Source: Streptomyces sp. NRRL F-2664 (lineage in GTDB: Bacteria; Actinomycetota; Actinomycetes; Streptomycetales; Streptomycetaceae). From it: a stretch of 7,754 bases of DNA. How positions within the stretch are numbered: position 1 is the stretch's first letter; each line of letters begins with the position of its first letter. The notes under the pieces are model-generated. The model searched no databases. It saw nothing but the letters and a program-made list of their open reading frames with translations, and had not been told where the DNA came from. Both the position numbers and the translations under genes were made by a program. The stretch lies in the NCBI RefSeq assembly GCF_000719345.1, contig NZ_JOFX01000090.1, positions 1 to 7,754 on the forward strand, in the 5' to 3' direction. Positions 1-5,136 of the stretch are shown here, one piece after another.

Positions 1-121
1 CCAGCAAAGCACGGTCCTCCAGCGGAAGACTCCACGGCCGGCCCTTCCGGATCGCGTCCGCACCCTGGCGCCGCAGAACCGTTACGAGCTTCCCGAAGGA
101 CCACACGCCGACGGTAGGCAT
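1..121 (-). CDS. Transposase N-terminus, IS5-type (truncated by window edge)
   Basis: The minus strand is open from an ATG at 121 to the window edge, giving about 40 residues that begin MPTVGVWSFGKLVTVL and continue with GRPWSLPLEDRALL. This resembles the N-terminal segment of actinobacterial IS5-type DDE transposases, where a block like W(S/A)LPL(x)DR(V/A)LL precedes a helix-turn-helix. An AGGGA ribosome binding site lies 8 nt before the ATG. The catalytic DDE residues would lie outside the window, so activity cannot be judged. The insertion-sequence end should lie between about 122 and 190, but I could not identify a terminal inverted repeat. Family assignment is from memory of the motif; the reading frame and RBS are seen directly. 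Confidence 0.6.
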   Translation of the reverse strand, partial: MPTVGVWSFGKLVTVLRRQGADAIRKGRPWSLPLEDRALL

Positions 122-190
122 GATGCACGTCCCTGATCTCCACGCCCGTTCCTCCCCCCTCATAATCTGGATGGACCACGACCGAATGGC

Positions 191-337
191 CTAACGCTCG
201 CGACGCGTCGCAGACACGCCGCCCATGCCGCTGGTCGGGGGAGTGGTGCGCTGGTGTGCGCTCGATGACGGTGGAGTCGGTTGCATGGCGATTGCGGGGC
301 TGGTGGGGCTCGTGTGGTTGCGGCGCAGTATTCGCAC
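191..337 (-). CDS. Possible 48-aa Ser/Thr/Pro-rich small protein
   Basis: A minus-strand frame starting at a GTG (337) and ending in TAG (191-193) encodes about 48 residues beginning VRILRRNHTSPTSPAIAMQP and ending SATRRER. It starts 8 bases beyond the stop codon of the 67-aa ORF at 345-548, so the two could be co-transcribed. The composition is rich in Ser, Thr, Pro and Arg with no domain, signal or membrane segment. Only a weak GAGG lies about 12 nt before the GTG. The frame passes through a perfect 12-bp palindrome (GCGACGCGTCGC, 200-211). It may be a chance ORF. Confidence 0.2.
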   Translation of the reverse strand: MRILRRNHTSPTSPAIAMQPTPPSSSAHQRTTPPTSGMGGVSATRRER

Positions 338-344
338 GGCGTTG

Positions 345-548
345 TCAGGCGACCTCGTTGCCGGGGAGCGGCGGCATCTCCTTTCTCCAGCGGTCGGGGT
401 TGAGCAGGTGACAGCCGGTGGGGCACCAGCGGTCCTTGACGTGCTCTCGCTGGGGGAAGGGCGACTGGGCGCTGAGGACCAGGTACACCAGCTCCTCGGT
501 GATCGCGGGGCAGAGGGGACAGGGGATTCCGGCTCGGGTGATTTCCAT
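345..548 (-). CDS. Small Cys/His protein, possible zinc-binding, unknown function
   Basis: This is a 67-aa ORF from ATG (548) to TGA (345-347). Near the N-terminus it has PCPLCPAITEELVYLVLSAQ (CxxC at about residues 10-13), and around residues 42-46 it has WCPTGCHLL, so the visible Cys/His pattern is CxxC...CxxxCH. That layout would suit a small zinc-binding fold, which is inference. The sequence has a natural protein-like composition, unlike the Arg/Pro-rich readings of the other frames. No good Shine-Dalgarno precedes the ATG, and the frame is closed by a TAA 10 codons upstream, so 548 is the only ATG-type start. It is divergent from the relaxase gene, with a 159-bp gap that carries two palindromes. 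I do not recognise the family. Confidence 0.5.
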   Translation of the reverse strand: MEITRAGIPCPLCPAITEELVYLVLSAQSPFPQREHVKDRWCPTGCHLLNPDRWRKEMPPLPGNEVA

Positions 549-599
549 GCGCGGGAGAGTGCACAGGTCGGTGGCTTACCGTCTCGGGCTGGCCGATCG

Positions 600-655
600 G
601 CCCGCCTGGCGGGCGCTGCTGTAAAGATCTAGTGATGACCTCCCGCCCGGCGGGA
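600..655. promoter_or_regulatory. Twin operator-like palindromes upstream of the relaxase gene
   Basis: Two odd-length palindromes of the same design are present: GCCCGCC-T-GGCGGGC at 600-614 and TCCCGCC-C-GGCGGGA at 641-655. Each has perfect 7-bp arms around a single central base and they share the core CCCGCCNGGCGGG. Their centres (607 and 648) are 41 bp apart, close to four helical turns, so a dimeric repressor could bind the same face. They lie 53-108 bp before the relaxase start in the divergent gap between the 67-aa ORF and the relaxase. An operator role is inferred. The one-base centre makes an RNA hairpin less likely than a protein-binding site. Confidence 0.45.
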
Positions 656-707
656 CGGACTCCGGATCGGGCTTCTGTGCAGGTCAGCGCCGGGGTTCCA
701 TGGGCCG

Positions 708-2516
708 ATGATCAGCATGTCGCCAGTTCGCCCGGGGAACGGGGTGCGCTACCTGTTCCGTGGCGTGATGGTCGGCGACGGCCACCGCCCTGCGGGCACG
801 CCGCTGCTCGCCGCCCAGGACGAAGCCGGTGTCCCGCCCGGCATGTGGAAGGGCCGGGGCCTGGCCGCGCTCGGCCTGACGGCCGGGGACGTGGTGAGCG
901 AGCGGCAGGCCGAACTCCTCCTGGGGGAAGGCCGGCACCCGGACGCCGACCGGATCGAGCGCAGGCTCCTGGCGCAGCGCAAGAGCCCGGCGCAGGCCCG
1001 TCGGGCGACCGTGCTCGGCAGGCCCATCGAGCACAACCACTCACCCAAGACCGACAAGGCCAAGGAGCGCACCCCCTGGCTCGCCTTCGACCTGACGTTC
1101 CGGCCCCCGCCGACAGCTCACCTCGCGTGGGCCCTGATGGACGACGAGCACCGCCAGGTGCTGGAACTGTGCGACGACGCCGCCCGCGACAAGACGCTGG
1201 CGTGGATGGAGGAGTCGGTCGCGGAGATCCGCTCTAAGGCCGGCGGCAAGCAGCGGGCCCGGGTCAAGGACGGGCTGATCGTCGCGGTCTTCCGGCACTA
1301 CGAGTCCCGCGCCGTCGATTCGCGGCCCCTGCTCCACGCTCACGCGGTCGTGTCCATCCGCGCCCGGCGGCCGCACGACGGGAAGTGGGGCAACGTGTCG
1401 GCGGACTCGCTGATGGCCCACCTCGTCGCGGCCGACACCCTCTACACCCTGCACTTCATGGAGGAGGTGTCCGCCCGGCTCGGGTGGGCGTGGGAGCCAC
1501 GCGAGGTGACGCCCGGCCGCCGCCCGGTCATGGAGATCGCCGGGATCGACCATCGGCTCATCGGCTGGCAGTCGACCCGCCGCCAGCAGATCGAGGACGC
1601 GCTGCCAGTTCTCACAGCCGAGTACGAGGAGCGGCAGGGTCATGCGCCGGGGGAGCGGGCCGCCTACGCGCTGGCCTGCCAGGCCGCCGACCAGACCCGA
1701 TTACCCAAGCGCAAGGAACTGCGCTCGCTCTCCCAGCTACGCGCCGCCTGGCGGGACTCGGCGAGCCGGGCGTACGGAGGCGACGTCGTCGCCGGGCTGG
1801 CGGAGCGCGCCCGAGCAGCGGCCGCGGCGATATGGGCGCGGGTCCGCCCGGTCGTCGACGTCGCGCTGGCGGCCGTCAACGTCGCCGCCGTGGTGTACGT
1901 GATGCGCGGCGCCTTCAAGCACCACCACCTTCTCGCCGAAGCCCGCCGTCACCTCTCCTACGTCTTGCGAGGCCGACCTCACCGGTCCGGCCTGGACGAG
2001 GAGATAGTCCAGGCGGCCATCGACAGCTACACCCGCCCGGCCAGCCGGCGGATGCTGACCGCCGACCTGCGCGCCCTGTACCCGCATGACACCGAGGACC
2101 AGGCCGTGCTGCGAGCGCTGACCCGCAAGCGCTCCGCCGTCCCGTACGAGCGGGCCCGTCTCGCCGCCGGCGCGCTGACCGCCCGCGTCCACGCACTACG
2201 CCGCGCGGACCGCCTGAACTCCCGGCCCCGGCCGCGCACCGTCACCGTGCCGACCGCCCTGAGCCCCCGCCCCGGGCGGAGGATCGGCCGGTACCTGCAG
2301 CCGTCGACGGACGTCGCTGCGGTGGAGCAGACCAGCCGGACGCTGGAGGCCGCCGCCGCCGAGATGGCCGCCAGGCTCCAGGCCGGGATCCGGGAGCGAG
2401 CCGCCGTCCGCCGCCTTGCACCACAGCCCGCCCCGGCGACGGCCCCGCCGCCGCACCCCCAGCAGCCTGTCCAGCCCGCGCCGGGCCGGACACCACCAAC
2501 CGGAGGAATCGCATGA
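708..2516 (+). CDS. MobF/TrwC-like relaxase, helicase-less
   Basis: This 602-aa protein is a conjugative-type HUH relaxase that would nick one strand at an origin of transfer through a covalent tyrosine link. Visible features are a Tyr at residue 15 in VRYLFRGV, PPGMWKGRGLAALGL at 43-57, GEGRHPDA at 73-80, FDLTF at 127-131, and a metal-binding triad in FRHYESR...LLHAHAVVS with His197, His210 and His212. Residues 380-400 are hydrophobic. The last 80 are rich in Pro, Ala and Arg. There is no Walker A/B helicase half, so it is shorter than TraI or TrwC. The paired second tyrosines I expect after a TPL motif are replaced by LLAAQDEAG. Start 708 (or ATG 717) has only a weak RBS; the frame is closed by TGA at 636-638. 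The 3' end overlaps another ATG. Relaxase identity is fairly secure; activity is uncertain. Confidence 0.82.
   Translation: MISMSPVRPGNGVRYLFRGVMVGDGHRPAGTPLLAAQDEAGVPPGMWKGRGLAALGLTAGDVVSERQAELLLGEGRHPDADRIERRLLAQRKSPAQARRATVLGRPIEHNHSPKTDKAKERTPWLAFDLTFRPPPTAHLAWALMDDEHRQVLELCDDAARDKTLAWMEESVAEIRSKAGGKQRARVKDGLIVAVFRHYESRAVDSRPLLHAHAVVSIRARRPHDGKWGNVSADSLMAHLVAADTLYTLHFMEEVSARLGWAWEPREVTPGRRPVMEIAGIDHRLIGWQSTRRQQIEDALPVLTAEYEERQGHAPGERAAYALACQAADQTRLPKRKELRSLSQLRAAWRDSASRAYGGDVVAGLAERARAAAAAIWARVRPVVDVALAAVNVAAVVYVMRGAFKHHHLLAEARRHLSYVLRGRPHRSGLDEEIVQAAIDSYTRPASRRMLTADLRALYPHDTEDQAVLRALTRKRSAVPYERARLAAGALTARVHALRRADRLNSRPRPRTVTVPTALSPRPGRRIGRYLQPSTDVAAVEQTSRTLEAAAAEMAARLQAGIRERAAVRRLAPQPAPATAPPPHPQQPVQPAPGRTPPTGGIA
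2502..2516 (+). promoter_or_regulatory. Strong RBS and ATGA start/stop overlap at the relaxase 3' end
   Basis: GGAGG at 2502-2506 lies 6 nt before an ATG at 2513, which overlaps the relaxase TGA (2514-2516) as ATGA. This is the classic layout for translational coupling to a downstream gene. The frame entered (MTTAPVGISRRGQVSRWP...) keeps good third-position GC for only about 25 codons and then becomes Arg/His/Pro-rich. The partner gene is therefore either very short or frameshifted. Confidence 0.5.
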
Positions 2517-2645
2517 CCACCGCTCCGGTCGGCATCAGTCGGCGCGGACAGGTCTCGCGGTGGCCGCGCGCCGTCCGCGCCGACCGACACCGCCCCCGTG
2601 AACCGACTCCCCCTCGTAGGGTCCGGAGGGGCGCACACTGCCAGG

Positions 2646-2834
2646 ATGAGCACCCGCCGCACCCTGGGCACCGGACCGACCGACCCCACCACCTCTACGC
2701 CGACCGCCCCGCGGCTGCTTCCCGCCGAGCGGATCGAGCAAGAGCACCAGGGCGTGCCCGTCGCTCCGCCGGCTGCGGAGTCGGCCCCTCGCAGCCGGCG
2801 GACCCTGGGGCAGGCCGACCGTCACCGGCGGTGA
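2646..2834 (+). CDS. Small hypothetical protein, 62 aa, Pro/Thr/Arg-rich
   Basis: An ORF from ATG 2646 to TGA 2832-2834 encodes a short, probably disordered protein beginning MSTRRTLGTGPTDPTTSTPT and ending SRRTLGQADRHRR. The ends share an RRTLG motif. Third-position GC is high from the ATG onward but poor before it, which favours 2646 over the in-frame GTG at 2598. The RBS is poor: a GGAGG lies about 18 nt upstream, and only AGG is close to the ATG. It is in the same frame as the relaxase, 129 bases after that stop. The ATGA start at 2513 could have fed into this ORF through a frameshift. It converges with the membrane-protein ORF and overlaps it by 13 bp. No family recognised. Confidence 0.4.
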   Translation: MSTRRTLGTGPTDPTTSTPTAPRLLPAERIEQEHQGVPVAPPAAESAPRSRRTLGQADRHRR

Positions 2835-2838
2835 GTCG
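2816..2838. terminator. Palindrome joining two convergent stop codons, possible bidirectional terminator
   Basis: TCACC-GGC-GGTGA at 2822-2834 is a palindrome whose right end is the TGA of the plus-strand ORF and whose left end is the TGA of the minus-strand ORF. Outer CGAC (2816-2819) and GTCG (2835-2838) can extend the stem with a two-base bulge on the left. There is no T-tract. A weak bidirectional terminator is inferred from the convergent position. Confidence 0.3.
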
Positions 2839-3049
2839 CCGCCCACTTCACGACCGGCACCAGCGCCCCCAACGCGGTCAAACCCAGGCCGACCGGCTCT
2901 ATGAGGGCGGGGTGCCGGTAGCCGACGTAGACGAGTCCGCCGACGAGCACCAGGGCGACGAGCACCACGGCGACCCACACCAGGGGATCCCTGCGCGGGG
3001 GCTCCCCCGTCGAGGCGGCCGGCGCGGACGTGGGCTGAGGCTGGGACAT
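2822..3049 (-). CDS. Small two-TM membrane protein, 75 aa
   Basis: This ORF runs from ATG 3049 to TGA 2822-2824. The first 20 residues are Pro/Ser/Ala-rich and hydrophilic (MSQPQPTSAPAASTGEPP). A strong hydrophobic helix follows at about residues 22-44 (PLVWVAVVLVALVLVGGLVY), then a short RHPALIEP loop, then a second apolar segment at about 52-71 (VGLGLTALGALVPVVKW), and a basic ATHRR end. It is thus an integral inner-membrane hairpin protein. The start is chosen because GAAAGGG lies about 6 nt upstream; an in-frame ATG at 3115 is less supported. Small membrane proteins of this shape occur among the spread (Spd) proteins of Streptomyces plasmids, but I see no motif allowing that name. It is convergent with the 62-aa ORF. 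Confidence 0.6.
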   Translation of the reverse strand: MSQPQPTSAPAASTGEPPRRDPLVWVAVVLVALVLVGGLVYVGYRHPALIEPVGLGLTALGALVPVVKWAATHRR

Positions 3050-3510
3050 GCTGACCCTTTCGACATGCCCGAGGACCATCTCCGGGCGAAGAGTAGAGAG
3101 TGAGTTGATAGCCACCCCTTACGCGGTGGCGGGCAGCAAAATGCGGCGGGAGAGTGCTAGCCGCGCAAGCACCGGCGCCCGGGTCCGATCAGGAAGCCGC
3201 CCGCTGTGTAGAGAGGGTGTGGAGAAAGAGGGCTCTACCTAGGACGTACCTGTCCTACGGCGGATCTCGGGACGGGGCTCTCGTGATCGCCTAGGGAGCC
3301 GATTGCCCCGAGAGAGTTATGGGGGAAGCTGCGGATTTTCATCAGTGGCGGCGCGAAGGTCGCGGGGATCACACGCGGGCGAGGAGCCGTCGCCGTCGTG
3401 ATGCATAGGTGTGGGGGACCGTGCAGCAGGCACGTGCGTGCAGGGTCTCGGATACGACGAAGGACCAGCGCGCTCGGCGCCGGCCCCGCTGGGTGAGCCC
3501 TTCAGCCTCG
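3050..3510. other. Intergenic region with two inverted repeats, no gene recognised
   Basis: No convincing coding frame is visible on either strand. The left part should hold the promoter of the minus-strand membrane-protein gene and is locally less GC-rich. Two inverted repeats stand out: TAGGAC-GTACCT-GTCCTA at 3240-3257 (6-bp arms, operator-like) and GGCTCTC/GGGAGCC at 3276-3282 and 3294-3300 (7-bp stem with one G:T pair, 11-nt loop). GTAGAG (3208-3213) and CTCTAC (3233-3238) are also complementary. None has a T-tract, so their role is open. Confidence 0.35.
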
Positions 3511-3750
3511 TCAGTCGTCGAAGCTGGAGGCGATCACGGCAGCCACCGCATCAGGGTCGTCGGACTCGCTCAGGCGTCGTGCAGCAATTGCTTGGCACGC
3601 GCGGTGTCGCTGGCCTTCGCGCCGGCCCCGGCCCCGGCAGCACCGCATCGGCAGCGCCGCCGCACGCCGCGACGCCCGCGCGCTGTCCCGGCTGCGGCAC
3701 TTGAATGCCTGGCTGTGATGACGACGCCGGGCACCATCCACCGAGTGGAC
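3511..3750 (-). pseudogene. Possible decayed gene (unrecognised), minus strand
   Basis: Minus-strand frames carry protein-like patches with coding-like third positions, but not in one frame. AFKCRSRDSARASRRAAALP (about 3700-3640) and RLSESDDPDAVAAVIASS ending in FDD and TGA at 3511-3513 share one frame. Between them, KASDTARAKQLLHDA reads well in a second frame. A pair of compensating frameshifts would join them. The upstream end runs into the 14-bp repeat array and no start with an RBS is visible. The alternative is a chance reading of non-coding GC-rich DNA. No family recognised. Confidence 0.22.
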
Positions 3751-3885
3751 CGCCCGATGCCGACACCGAGTGGAGTCCACCGGGTGGACTCCACTCAGTG
3801 GCCTCCACCCAGTAGGCGCCCCCACTCAGTGGACACCACCCGGTGGACTCCACTGCGGTGCGCGCCGATTGACGGTGGACTCCAC
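3731..3885. repeat. 14-bp-period palindrome array, core GTGGASTCCAC
   Basis: The array is built from an 11-bp odd palindrome plus a 3-bp linker. Good copies are GTGGAGTCCAC at 3770-3780, GTGGACTCCAC at 3784-3794, GTGGCCTCCAC at 3798-3808, GTGGACACCAC at 3829-3839 and GTGGACTCCAC at 3843-3853, with one more perfect copy set apart at 3875-3885. Starts at 3770, 3784 and 3798 are exactly 14 bp apart, as are 3829 and 3843. A degenerate unit with a 3-bp insertion lies between (from 3812). Half-matching units at 3731 and 3745 keep the spacing on the left. Linkers are CGG, TCA, CCA, TCA and CCG. A 14-bp period is not a multiple of three, so this is not a protein repeat. The pattern fits cooperative binding by a dimeric DNA-binding protein, such as a partition, replication or repressor protein. 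Confidence 0.75.
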
Positions 3886-3981
3886 TCTCGGGCGCACCAA
3901 GATGGCCCGCACCCCACCGAGTGCGCCACTCTCGCCCGCACCTGGTGCGCCGTAGCTGCCCTCCCGCCCAGCACGAGCCGT

Positions 3982-4106
3982 CCCCTTGTCCAGGTTCGGC
4001 CGACCCCTTGACCGGGGTCGGCTCCACCCCTTGACCAGGTTGTCCACTCACACGTTTCTCCTTGACACAGCAGGTTGCGGCCGCAGATCACGGCCTGGTC
4101 AAGGGG
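3982..4106. repeat. Iteron-like CCCCTTGACC repeats with an inverted copy
   Basis: Three direct repeats start at 3982 (CCCCTTGTCCAGGTTCGGC), 4004 (CCCCTTGACCGGGGTCGGC) and 4027 (CCCCTTGACCAGGTTGTCC), spaced 22 and 23 bp, about two helical turns. A perfect inverted copy, CCTGGTCAAGGGG, lies at 4094-4106 and pairs with 4027-4039 as a 13-bp inverted repeat around 54 bp. A degenerate unit, CTCCTTGACACAGCAGGTTG, lies in between from 4058. The second copy also contains its own GACCCC/GGGGTC inverted repeat (4002-4007 and 4014-4019). Direct repeats at this spacing are typical of replication initiator sites, and an inverted repeat is typical of relaxase recognition sites. Which applies here is not shown by the sequence. 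Confidence 0.7.
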
Positions 4107-4170
4107 GGTGTGTGATAGGGGCCCGCCGACGCGGAGGTGCATCTGGTGCGGTGCACGGTGGTGCGCATCA

Positions 4171-4200
4171 TGGCCCGGTGTGGCCCGGTGTGGCCCGGTG
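4171..4200. repeat. Perfect triple tandem repeat TGGCCCGGTG
   Basis: Three identical 10-bp units, TGGCCCGGTG, are followed directly by GGTGC-type variants (CGGTGCGGGG, CGGTGCGGTG at 4201-4220). GGTGC or its complement GCACC recurs many times between about 4136 and 4335, including the perfect 10-bp palindrome GGTGCGCACC at 4253-4262, and CGCACC-T-GGTGCG occurs further left at 3937-3949. The stretch contains no convincing gene. A 10-bp unit places each copy on the same helical face, but slippage expansion is an equally simple origin. Confidence 0.7.
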
Positions 4201-4223
4201 CGGTGCGGGGCGGTGCGGTGAGC

Positions 4224-4248
4224 CCATCGGGTGGCCTCCACCCGATGG
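4224..4248. terminator. Strong hairpin CCATCGGGTGG-CCT-CCACCCGATGG
   Basis: Perfect 11-bp arms (4224-4234 and 4238-4248) flank a 3-nt loop. It lies 33 bases beyond the stop codon of the minus-strand 155-aa gene, where a factor-independent terminator would be expected; there is no T-tract, which is common in high-GC actinomycetes. The centre of the hairpin is GTGGCCTCCAC (4231-4241), the same 11-bp core found in the array at 3798-3808. It may therefore be an outlying binding site rather than, or as well as, a terminator. Confidence 0.5.
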
Positions 4249-4281
4249 ACGCGGTGCGCACCACCGCCGTCCCGGTGCGGA

Positions 4282-4749
4282 CTACACGATGGAGAGGCGC
4301 ACCAGGTGGGCACCGTCCGGTGCGGGGTGGGCATCGAGGGCCTGGCCCACTCCCACCGCCTCCAGCGGGCGCAAGACCTCGGCGACGTCCTCGTGGTCGT
4401 CGGTGAGGAACTGCACGACGAAGTCGATGACGGCGCAGGCGATGCCCTCCGCCGCGTCCGGCCCGGCCTGCGCCCAGGTTCGCAGGGTGGCCACCAGGAC
4501 CCGCCCGAGGGCCTCCAGGGCGAACACCTCCGTGGTCGGCTCGCCGGCCTCGGGGCCGGGCAGGGCGGTGACGGGGACGACTATCCGCTCGAGGACGTCG
4601 ACGAGCAGCTCGGTCATCCGCGGCTCGGCGCCGGCGAACCTGCGGGCGGCTTCGACGTCCCCGGCCTGGACGGCGCGGAGGTAGCTGAACGCGCTGATCG
4701 CCGCGTGCGGGATCATCGCGGCGAGCGGCAAGGTGGTGGTTTCGGGCAT
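4282..4749 (-). CDS. Hypothetical helical protein, 155 aa
   Basis: The ORF runs from ATG 4749 to TAG 4282-4284, and GAGGAG lies about 6 nt before the ATG, so the start is well supported. The protein begins MPETTTLPLAAMIPHAAISA and is rich in Ala, Val, Leu, Glu and Asp, reading as a series of amphipathic helices: about residues 17-40, 44-62, 74-97 and 100-116, with an acidic DDHEDVAEVL stretch at 117-126. There is no signal peptide, clear membrane segment, Cys/His cluster or nucleotide-binding motif. It is probably a soluble cytoplasmic protein. It is divergent from the XRE/DUF5753 regulator across 387 bp and could be that regulator's target or partner. Its 3' end borders the repeat zone. I do not recognise the family. 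Confidence 0.65.
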   Translation of the reverse strand: MPETTTLPLAAMIPHAAISAFSYLRAVQAGDVEAARRFAGAEPRMTELLVDVLERIVVPVTALPGPEAGEPTTEVFALEALGRVLVATLRTWAQAGPDAAEGIACAVIDFVVQFLTDDHEDVAEVLRPLEAVGVGQALDAHPAPDGAHLVRLSIV

Positions 4750-5136
4750 GACGGCTCCTCATGTCGGGCCACCTCGCTGATCGCGGCGGCGTCGGAACCG
4801 ATGCTCGGGTCGCGGCCCTGTGGACAGAGTCCGGCGCCGACGGTGAACACCCCCTGCCCTGGTTGCGACCTTGACTGTTAGTTGGCGGACTTGATCGATA
4901 GCGGGCGCGCGCAATGGCCAGGTCCCCACACGGAACTGAACAGGTATGCGGACTCTTCAAGCGGATAGGTGAAAGGTCCTGGCGTCTGGGTGAATCCTGC
5001 TCGGGCTCTGCACGCGCCCGCGTTCACGTGACGTGACACTCACCGACAGAGGCCGTTGACCATCCCCGCACGGTGAGTCCGCCCGGCCCGCAATTCCTGT
5101 GGCTGGTGGACAGTTTCGAGCCGGAGGTAGACCGCC
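4750..5136. promoter_or_regulatory. Divergent intergenic region between the 155-aa gene and the XRE regulator
   Basis: This 387-bp gap must hold the promoters of two divergent genes. Visible elements are TTGACT near 4871 and TTGACC at 5056-5061 as possible -35 boxes (no good -10 at the right spacing for the latter), and TCACGTGA at 5024-5031 followed by a second overlapping ACGTGA, giving the run TCACGTGACGTGA. The CACGTG-centred palindrome is a plausible regulator site. No RNA gene or small ORF with an RBS was seen. Confidence 0.35.

Noticed and set aside
200..211. Perfect 12-bp palindrome GCGACGCGTCGC
   Set aside because: Short even palindromes of C and G are frequent in such GC-rich DNA, it has no loop for a terminator, and no second copy was seen.
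632..1237. 201-aa plus-strand ORF overlapping the relaxase start
   Set aside because: Out-of-frame shadow of the relaxase, which has recognisable motifs.
2513..3103. 196-aa plus-strand ORF starting at the ATGA overlap
   Set aside because: Only the first 25 or so codons look coding; the rest is Arg/His/Pro-rich and runs antisense to the better-supported membrane-protein gene. Kept only as an RBS observation.
3731..3885. CRISPR array
   Set aside because: Repeats are 11 bp with constant 3-bp linkers, with no unique spacers and no cas genes.
3409..4011. 200-aa plus-strand ORF through the repeat array
   Set aside because: Composition typical of a chance frame in GC-rich DNA, no RBS, and it crosses a 14-bp-period array that cannot encode a periodic protein.
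4062..4090. Consensus TTGACA as a -35 promoter box
   Set aside because: No acceptable -10 at 16-18 bp, and the hexamer lies inside a degenerate copy of the CCCCTTGACC repeat, which explains it.
4088..4960. 290-aa minus-strand ORF overlapping the 155-aa gene
   Set aside because: Arg/Pro-rich shadow frame; the 155-aa frame has the better composition and a GAGGAG ribosome binding site.
5021..5040. Possible chromosomal parS site (CACGTG core)
   Set aside because: Outside the CACGTG core only the two inner left T's and one right A match the Streptomyces parS consensus GTTTCACGTGAAAC. More likely an unrelated regulator site.
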